Shown: piece after piece, positions 58,840 to 64,000 of the stretch | Layout: every line of letters starts with the position of its first letter | Position numbering within the stretch: position 1 is the first letter of the stretch | Assembly: GCF_026340465.1 (NCBI RefSeq) | Contig: NZ_JAPEPC010000001.1 | Location: 1,987,501 to 2,051,500, forward strand | Direction of reading: 5' to 3' | DNA from: Streptomyces sp. NBC_01306 | Lineage (GTDB): Bacteria > Actinomycetota > Actinomycetes > Streptomycetales > Streptomycetaceae | Length of the DNA stretch: 64,000 bases | Notes under the pieces: generated by a model | The model's input: the letters and a program-made list of their open reading frames with translations, nothing else | Told to the model about the DNA's origin: nothing | The model's database searches: none | Made by a program: the position numbers and the translations under genes

Positions 58840-59475
58840 TCAGCCCAGGATGCGCGGGGAGAGCGCCCCGCACGGCAGCAGTTCCACTCCCGTGCCCACT
58901 TCGCGCAGGTCCGTCAGGACCAGCTCGTCGTACATCAGCAGCCCCGACTGCTCGGGCCAGAGGATCGCCCACAGCCAGAGCCCGCGCGCCTCCCCCGCGA
59001 AGACCGCACGGTCGGTGGGCGACTCGATGCGCCAGAGCGGGGTGGGGCGGCCCGCGGCGAGCACCTTGGCCTGCGGGGGTTTGTCCACGTCGATGTACCG
59101 ACCGGGGTCGGGGCCCTCGATGCCCGCGTACCGCGCGCCGAGCCCGACGCCCAGCTCCTCGGCCACCAGCAGCAACTCCCCCGGGCCTTCGAGCGGGCCG
59201 GGTCCCGAGCAGGCCACGGCGGTCGCACGGCCCCCGCTGCGCTCGTCGCCCGCGCTGACCACGCCCGTGAAGAGCCAGCCGACGGGCAGCGGCCACGGCA
59301 TCCAGACGGGCACCCGCGCGCGCGAGGCCACCACTTCCAGTGCCTCGACGGTCGGCGGTAGAACCGGCTGCAGCGGATAGACCACGCCGTGCACGTCGCA
59401 CTGCCACGCGTCGGCGAAGAGGCCGGGTGCCCTGACCCGGCCGCCACACTTCGGGCAACTGGGTTCGCCCCTCAT
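58840..59475 (-). CDS. DUF6758 zinc-ribbon protein
   Basis: Protein of 211 aa beginning MRGEPSCPKCGGRVRAPGLF with a CPKC pair and WQCDVHG, a single incomplete zinc ribbon. The rest has WMPWPLPVGWLFTGV and acidic, Gly-rich segments. Conserved in Streptomyces, function unknown. The ATG at 59475 is only one base after a GGGAGG; a TTG at 59484 with GGGGAGG four bases upstream is an alternative. Confidence 0.8.
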   Translation of the reverse strand: MRGEPSCPKCGGRVRAPGLFADAWQCDVHGVVYPLQPVLPPTVEALEVVASRARVPVWMPWPLPVGWLFTGVVSAGDERSGGRATAVACSGPGPLEGPGELLLVAEELGVGLGARYAGIEGPDPGRYIDVDKPPQAKVLAAGRPTPLWRIESPTDRAVFAGEARGLWLWAILWPEQSGLLMYDELVLTDLREVGTGVELLPCGALSPRILG

Positions 59476-59552
59476 ACCTCCCAACGGTCCTCCCCGGCGG
59501 TCACCACGTCAAGGACGATCACCCGTCCGCCGCGCACACGTGCGGAAACTAG

Positions 59553-59589
59553 ATGCATCTTGCATTTATTAGCCTCACTAATTTATTAT
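59553..59589 (+). promoter_or_regulatory. MFS-gene promoter with palindromic operator-like site
   Basis: In an A/T-rich island, TTGCAT (59560-59565), 18 bases, TATTAT (59584-59589) form a promoter. The perfect inverted repeat ATTAG-CCTCA-CTAAT (59568-59582) fills the spacer, and ATGCA-TCT-TGCAT (59553-59565) overlaps the -35. This is the layout of repressor control. Confidence 0.6.
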
Positions 59590-59654
59590 GTGTATAACGC
59601 AACGATCTGGCGCGACAGTCAGGCGCCAGGACCGACCGAGAGTGAGGGCGTCCC

Positions 59655-60887
59655 ATGCCAGGAGAGGATCCGTTCGACGAAGGTGCCGGAAGCATCCTGC
59701 GCCAGCCGATGGCCGTCTGGGCCACGGCGGGAGCTTCGGTCGTGGCCTTCATGGGGATCGGGCTCGTCGACCCGATCCTGCCGTCCATCGCCAAGGGGCT
59801 GCAGGCGACACCGAGCCAGGTCTCGCTGCTCTTCACCTCCTACTTCCTGATCACCGCCGTCGCGATGCTGGTCACCGGCTGGGTCTCCAGCCGGATCGGC
59901 GGCAAGAAGACCCTGCTGGCCGGGCTCGCCCTGGTCGTGGTCTTCGCCGCCCTCTCGGGCACCTCGGGCTCCGTCGGTGAACTGGTCGGCTTCCGGGCCG
60001 GCTGGGGTCTTGGCAACGCGCTCTTCGTCTCCACCGCGCTCGCCGTCATCGTCGGCGCGGCGGCGGGCGGCAGCGCCGCCGCGATCCTGCTGTACGAATC
60101 GGCGCTCGGTCTCGGGATGGCCTGCGGGCCGCTGGTCGGCGCGCTGCTCGGAAACGCCAGCTGGCGCTACCCGTTCTTCGGCACCGCGGCCCTGATGGCC
60201 ATCGGCTTCATCTGCATCTCGTTCCTGCTCAAGGAACAGCCCAAGCCGGCCAGGAAGACATCGCTGCTCGACCCCATCAGGGCGCTCGGCCACGGCGGGC
60301 TCGCCTCCGTCGCCGGATCGGCCTTCTTCTACAACTACGCGTTCTTCACGGTGCTGGCCTTCACGCCGTTCGTGCTGAACATGACGCCGTACAAGTCGGG
60401 CGCGGTCTTCTTCGGCTGGGGTCTGCTGCTCGCGGTGTTCTCCGTACTCGTGGCGCCCCGGCTCCAGAAGCGCTTCGGCACCCTCAAGGTGCTGGGTGCC
60501 TCACTGGTGCTGCTCGCCGCCGACCTGGTGGTCCTCGGCTACGGCAGCCACACGACGGCCATCGTCTGCACGATCCTGTCCGGCGCCTTCATCGGCCTCA
60601 ACAACACCGTCTACACGGAGCTGGCGCTCGGCGTCTCGGACGCGCCGCGCCCGGTGGCGAGTGCGGGGTACAACTTCGTCCGCTGGTTCGCGGCGGCCGC
60701 GGCACCCTTCCTCGCCCCGCACATCGAGGGCTGGACCAACATCCACATCCCCTTCGTGGTGGCCGCGGCCGCCGCGGTGGTCGGTGCGCTGGTCGTCTGG
60801 GTACGGCGTACGGCGCTGACCCACGAGGCGGAGGAGCTGGAACCGGTCCACGCGACCGAGGACGGCGTGTCCGCCTTCGTGAACTGA
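59655..60887 (+). CDS. MFS transporter
   Basis: Protein of 410 aa with 12 predicted TM segments; motif A-like GWVSSRIGGKKTLLAG after TM2, and GPLVGALLGNASWRYPFF. A drug or metabolite efflux role is likely but the substrate is unknown. The start ATG at 59655 follows GTGAGGG. A promoter with palindromic sites upstream implies repression; no regulator gene is adjacent. Confidence 0.88.
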   Translation: MPGEDPFDEGAGSILRQPMAVWATAGASVVAFMGIGLVDPILPSIAKGLQATPSQVSLLFTSYFLITAVAMLVTGWVSSRIGGKKTLLAGLALVVVFAALSGTSGSVGELVGFRAGWGLGNALFVSTALAVIVGAAAGGSAAAILLYESALGLGMACGPLVGALLGNASWRYPFFGTAALMAIGFICISFLLKEQPKPARKTSLLDPIRALGHGGLASVAGSAFFYNYAFFTVLAFTPFVLNMTPYKSGAVFFGWGLLLAVFSVLVAPRLQKRFGTLKVLGASLVLLAADLVVLGYGSHTTAIVCTILSGAFIGLNNTVYTELALGVSDAPRPVASAGYNFVRWFAAAAAPFLAPHIEGWTNIHIPFVVAAAAAVVGALVVWVRRTALTHEAEELEPVHATEDGVSAFVN

Positions 60888-60950
60888 ACCGGACGGGCAG
60901 TCCAGCAGAACAGAACGGCCGGGTGGTCCGGCGGAACCGAACCGGACCGG

Positions 60951-61544
60951 TCAGTCCAGCGGAACGGACCTGCGCAGCGGATCGCGCAGGTCCGTTCCGC
61001 GTGCCAGCCAGCGTTCCTGGAGTTCCCCGGCGCCGTGCACCCGCTTCCACGCCGCCTCGTTGTCCGTCATCGGCAGCAGCGGCAGAAAGCGGACCGGGTC
61101 CAGCGGCGCGTCCAGCTCCAGGTCCTCGACCAGCCCGCCGGGCTCGGCGACCAGCACCGAGCTGAACGGCGCGCCGCTCCACAGCGGTTCACCGACGTCG
61201 AGCGAGGCGCCCGGAGCCACGATGACGCCCTCCACCTGCGGCGAAGCGGCCAGGACCGCGAGTGGGCGGAGCACCTTGTCGGTGTCGGCGAGTCCGGCAC
61301 GCACCGAGAGGACCAGCTCCGCGCGCGGCCCCTGCACCGGGTCCGCGAGGGTGGCCGTGGGGTCGGACATGGGGTGTGCGGACATCCCGAGCGTGGCGTA
61401 GCGGACGACGGCCGGATCGCGGGCGTCCACGAAGCGCAGCACCTCGATCCGGTCCGTACCGAGGAACGTCACGGCCGCACGGGCGTCCGGCTCACCCAGC
61501 GCCGAGCGCAGTCGGGCTTCGACCAGAGCGAGAACATCTGCCAT
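60951..61544 (-). CDS. Suppressor-of-fused (SUFU) domain protein
   Basis: Protein of 197 aa matching the bacterial SUFU-like domain: YATLGMSAHPM, RAELVLSVRAGL, LWSGAPFSSVLV and LPLLPMTDNEAAWKR. In bacteria such proteins are often immunity proteins or have unknown roles. The ATG at 61544 is preceded by TATGCT and 7 bases, a leaderless pattern. Confidence 0.82.
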   Translation of the reverse strand: MADVLALVEARLRSALGEPDARAAVTFLGTDRIEVLRFVDARDPAVVRYATLGMSAHPMSDPTATLADPVQGPRAELVLSVRAGLADTDKVLRPLAVLAASPQVEGVIVAPGASLDVGEPLWSGAPFSSVLVAEPGGLVEDLELDAPLDPVRFLPLLPMTDNEAAWKRVHGAGELQERWLARGTDLRDPLRRSVPLD

Positions 61545-61978
61545 GAGCCCGAGCATAGAGCGCGTATCGAACGGGCAAAGTGGGGGCTTGACGCTTCAGT
61601 CGGCTGATAGTCTTGGCCGCTGGTCAGGGCAGCATCATTGTCCCCCACGGGGGACCGGCCGGAGGAGGTGGGACTGCGATGGATCGAGATCCGAGTCGAC
61701 CGTGCAGTACAAGCCGCTCTTCCGCGCATTTTCCGTGTTCTCTGTGACCTGAGACCCTGCATACCCGGCCCCAACACCGGGAAACCTCCTGAGTCTCATG
61801 GCATTTCGCACGCCGGAAGAGCACCTCGCTTCTGTCTGATCCGTGTCTGTAGCGAACGCCGTCACAGCGTCGCCGCGGTTCCGCCCGCTTTGCGGACGTA
61901 TGAGACCAACACCTCGATACGCCCCCATTCCGGGCAGTGCCACGCCCGCCGACGGCCTCTCCGTGAAGGAGCCCCGCC
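61545..61978. other. Leader region of corA
   Basis: About 430 bases without an established gene. A possible -10 (TAGTCT) lies near 61610. At 61679-61747 an ATG follows GGAGGAGG by 10 bases and opens 22 codons (MDRDPSRPCSTSRSSAHF, then PCSL). The remainder shows scattered inverted repeats but no recognisable Mg riboswitch. Confidence 0.5.
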
Positions 61979-63094
61979 ATGTCGATGATCCGTGACCTGC
62001 GCGCAGCGGTCCGTCCCTCCCTGCGCAAGAGCAGCTCCACGCACAGCAATTACGACCCGACCCGCGACCCCTCGGCCAGCAGCGCGGTCGTGGACTGCGC
62101 GGTCTACCGGGACGGCGTGCGCGAAGCGGGCAAGAAGTGCCTGACGCCGCGTGAGGCGCTGAAGCGCGCCGACGAGTCCGGCGGTTTCACCTGGATCGGT
62201 CTCCATGAGCCGACCGAGGAGGAGTTCTCCGGTATCGCGGCCGAGTTCGGGCTGCACCCGCTCGCGGTCGAGGACGCCGTGCACGCACACCAGCGGCCGA
62301 AGCTGGAGCGGTACGACGACACTCTCTTCACCGTCTTCAAGACCATCCACTACGTCGAGCACGCCGAACTCACCTCCACCAGCGAGGTGGTCGAGACCGG
62401 CGAGGTGATGTGCTTCACCGGACGGGACTTCGTCATCACCGTCCGGCACGGCGGCCAGGGCTCGCTGCGCGCGCTGCGCCACCGGCTCCAGGAGGACACC
62501 GAACTGCTCGCCAAGGGCCCGTCGGCCGTACTGCACGCCATCGCCGACCAGGTGGTCGACGGCTATCTGGCGGTCGCGTCCGCTGTGCAGGACGACATCG
62601 ACGAGGTCGAGATCGATGTCTTCTCCGAGCCCGCGAAGGGGACTTCGCGCGGCACCGACGCGGGGCGCATCTACCAGCTGAAGCGTGAGGTGCTGGAGTT
62701 CAAGCGGGCGGTCTCGCCGCTGCTGCGCCCGATGCAGCAGCTCAGCGAGCGGCCGATGCGGCTCGTCGACCCGGACATCCAGAAGTACTTCCGCGATGTC
62801 GCCGACCACCTGGCCCGGGTCCAGGAACAGGTCGTCGGCTTCGACGACCTGCTCAACTCGATCCTCCAGGCGAACCTGGCGCAGGCGACGGTCGCGCAGA
62901 ACGAGGACATGCGCAAGATCACCGCGTGGGCCGCCATCATCGCCGTGCCGACGATGATCACGGGCGTGTACGGCATGAACTTCCAGCACATGCCCGAACT
63001 CCGCTGGCGGTACGGCTACCCCATGGTGATGGTGGGGATCCTGGCCCTGTGTGTCGGCATCCACCGCACCCTGAAGCGGAACGGCTGGCTCTGA
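61979..63094 (+). CDS. corA: CorA-type magnesium/cobalt transporter
   Basis: Protein of 371 aa. The large cytoplasmic N-terminal funnel domain ends in two C-terminal TMs, with the signature YGMNFQHMPE between them (GMN motif). It forms pentameric Mg2+ channels. The start ATG at 61979 has AAGGAG upstream. A long leader precedes it. Confidence 0.92.
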   Translation: MSMIRDLRAAVRPSLRKSSSTHSNYDPTRDPSASSAVVDCAVYRDGVREAGKKCLTPREALKRADESGGFTWIGLHEPTEEEFSGIAAEFGLHPLAVEDAVHAHQRPKLERYDDTLFTVFKTIHYVEHAELTSTSEVVETGEVMCFTGRDFVITVRHGGQGSLRALRHRLQEDTELLAKGPSAVLHAIADQVVDGYLAVASAVQDDIDEVEIDVFSEPAKGTSRGTDAGRIYQLKREVLEFKRAVSPLLRPMQQLSERPMRLVDPDIQKYFRDVADHLARVQEQVVGFDDLLNSILQANLAQATVAQNEDMRKITAWAAIIAVPTMITGVYGMNFQHMPELRWRYGYPMVMVGILALCVGIHRTLKRNGWL

Positions 63095-63139
63095 GGAGCC
63101 GCACCGTCGGCGCCTGCGCACCGCCCTTACGCTGGGCGC

Positions 63140-63649
63140 ATGACACAGACCTTCCTTGAGCGGGCCCTCGTCGAGGAGGCCACCAAGAAGTCCGGCCTCA
63201 TCTGGGTGCGGGGCAGCGGGCCGGAGCGGGCGCTCTGGCACGTCTGGCACGACGGCGCCGCGCTGCTCATCGGGGACGGCCCCGGGGAGCAGCCGCTGCC
63301 GGGGCTGGCCGACGGCGCGGCAGCCGAGGTCACGGTGCGCAGCAAGGACAAGGGCGGCCGGCTGGTCGCCTGGAGCGCGGTGACGGCGGAGCTCGCGCCC
63401 CGCTCGGACGCGTGGGAGGCGGCCGTCGCCGAGCTCAAGGGCAAGCGGCTGAACGCGCCGGACGGCGAGGCGATGGTGGAGCGCTGGGCGCGGGAGTGCC
63501 GCGTGGTGCGGCTCGTGCCGCGCGGGTCGAGCACGGAGCTGCCGGACGGATCGCTCGCCGCCGTCCCCCTGCCCACACCGGCGACGACCCGTCAGGAGAT
63601 CCCGGCGGGTCTCCCGAAGCTGCTGCTCAAGCGCAAACGCCGCCGGTGA
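63140..63649 (+). CDS. Hypothetical protein, possible FMN-binding split-barrel
   Basis: Protein of 169 aa: SGLIWVRGSGPERALWHVWHDGAALLI looks like the first strands of a pyridoxamine-oxidase-type split barrel. The C-terminus is basic (LLLKRKRRR). The ATG follows TACGCT by 6 bases, a leaderless pattern. Function unknown. Confidence 0.7.
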   Translation: MTQTFLERALVEEATKKSGLIWVRGSGPERALWHVWHDGAALLIGDGPGEQPLPGLADGAAAEVTVRSKDKGGRLVAWSAVTAELAPRSDAWEAAVAELKGKRLNAPDGEAMVERWARECRVVRLVPRGSSTELPDGSLAAVPLPTPATTRQEIPAGLPKLLLKRKRRR

Positions 63650-63765
63650 CGGGCGCGCCCCCGCGCGCGCCCTTCCGACGGCCTGGCCCGTGACGTCCTT
63701 CGCCCGGCCCCGCCACGGCCGGGACCAGGACGCCTCACGCCTCACGACTCACGGCCAGGTCCGCC

Positions 63766-64000
63766 TCACGACGTGGGCAGCTCGTGTCCGTGGTCCACGG
63801 TGTCGTCCTTGCCCGGCGCCTTCAGGGTGACGCTCCTGTTCCACTCCGTCAGCTGGAGCGCACCCGCGCCGCCCGCCCGCTCGAACCGCAGCGGGTACGG
63901 GGTCCCCTTCAGCGACACATCGAGTGTGCCGCCCTGTCCGCCGCCCCCGGTGACCTGGACCGCCGGGACACCGCCCACCTTGGTCCGGTCGCCCTTGCCC
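63766..64000 (-). CDS. C-terminal part of a lipoprotein-like gene, cut by the window edge
   Basis: About 77 residues in frame to the edge, containing LDVSLKGTPYPLRFERAGG and VTLKAPGKDDTVDH, ending in ELPTS. The sequence resembles the C-terminus of LppX/LprG/LolA-like lipoproteins common in Streptomyces. The start lies outside the window. Confidence 0.6.
   Translation of the reverse strand, partial: GKGDRTKVGGVPAVQVTGGGGQGGTLDVSLKGTPYPLRFERAGGAGALQLTEWNRSVTLKAPGKDDTVDHGHELPTS

Noticed and set aside
59568..59582. Iron-regulator (DmdR/IdeR) box in the MFS promoter
   Set aside because: Only one half resembles the 19-bp iron-box consensus; kept as an unspecified palindrome.
61557..61978. Magnesium riboswitch (M-box) upstream of corA
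   Set aside because: I could not identify the conserved M-box core or helices in the sequence.
1..64000. CRISPR arrays, tRNA or rRNA genes, prophage
   Set aside because: No regularly spaced direct repeats with unique spacers, no cloverleaf-like sequences and no phage structural genes were seen.

Overview
The window is high-GC actinobacterial chromosome, almost certainly Streptomyces. Codon third positions are strongly G/C, several genes start with GTG, TTG or possibly CTG, many promoters look leaderless, and typical actinobacterial genes occur: WhiB7/WblC, mycoredoxin, UvrD2, AdnAB, DUF3107 and DUF6758 proteins. Most of it is core chromosome; one insertion sequence and one MITE-like repeat lie at 15.3-17.0 kb. 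I see no tRNA, rRNA, prophage or CRISPR array.

Layout. 0-6.8 kb: an ABC1/UbiB-type atypical kinase; wblC with an upstream ORF and a terminator-type attenuator, followed by a coupled small gene; uvrD2; mycoredoxin mrx1 behind a SigR-type promoter; a DppA-type D-aminopeptidase. 6.8-15.3 kb: the most unusual block. A tightly coupled minus-strand operon encodes a trypsin-like protease, a PknG-like Ser/Thr kinase, a VWA protein, a four-TM GlnX-like membrane protein and a substrate-binding lipoprotein. A small trypco2-domain gene is divergent to it. The block resembles the mycobacterial/corynebacterial GlnX-GlnH-PknG nutrient-sensing module, enlarged with protease, VWA and trypco2 parts typical of predicted conflict/signalling systems. 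An IS701-type element sits exactly at the stop codon of the trypco2 gene.

17-34 kb: a secreted glycoside-hydrolase-like protein, NudC, an M20 dipeptidase, the AdnB and AdnA helicase-nuclease pair, an alkyltransferase-like protein, a flippase/kinase-like fusion membrane protein and a PP2C phosphatase. 34.5-41 kb: MoeZ behind a SigR-type promoter, then an exopolysaccharide-like operon (PelF-like glycosyltransferase, small protein, membrane protein, 18-codon ORF, epimerase, spherulin-4/GH135 protein) reminiscent of Pel and galactosaminogalactan loci. 41-47 kb: a family-5 peptide-type ABC importer preceded by a leaderless Cys-containing leader peptide and a terminator hairpin.

47-64 kb: a DUF3152 zincin-like protein, hydrolases, a TetR regulator, DUF3107, a ferritin-like protein, a DEAD-box helicase, an NYN nuclease, a conserved 50-aa protein with a SigR-type promoter, MarC, a PHP phosphoesterase, DUF6758, an MFS transporter with an operator-like palindrome in its promoter, a SUFU-domain protein, CorA, a hypothetical protein and a truncated lipoprotein-like gene at the edge. 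Two themes recur: transcription attenuation upstream of wblC and of the peptide transporter, and SigR (thiol-oxidative stress) promoter motifs at mrx1, moeZ and the 50-aa gene.
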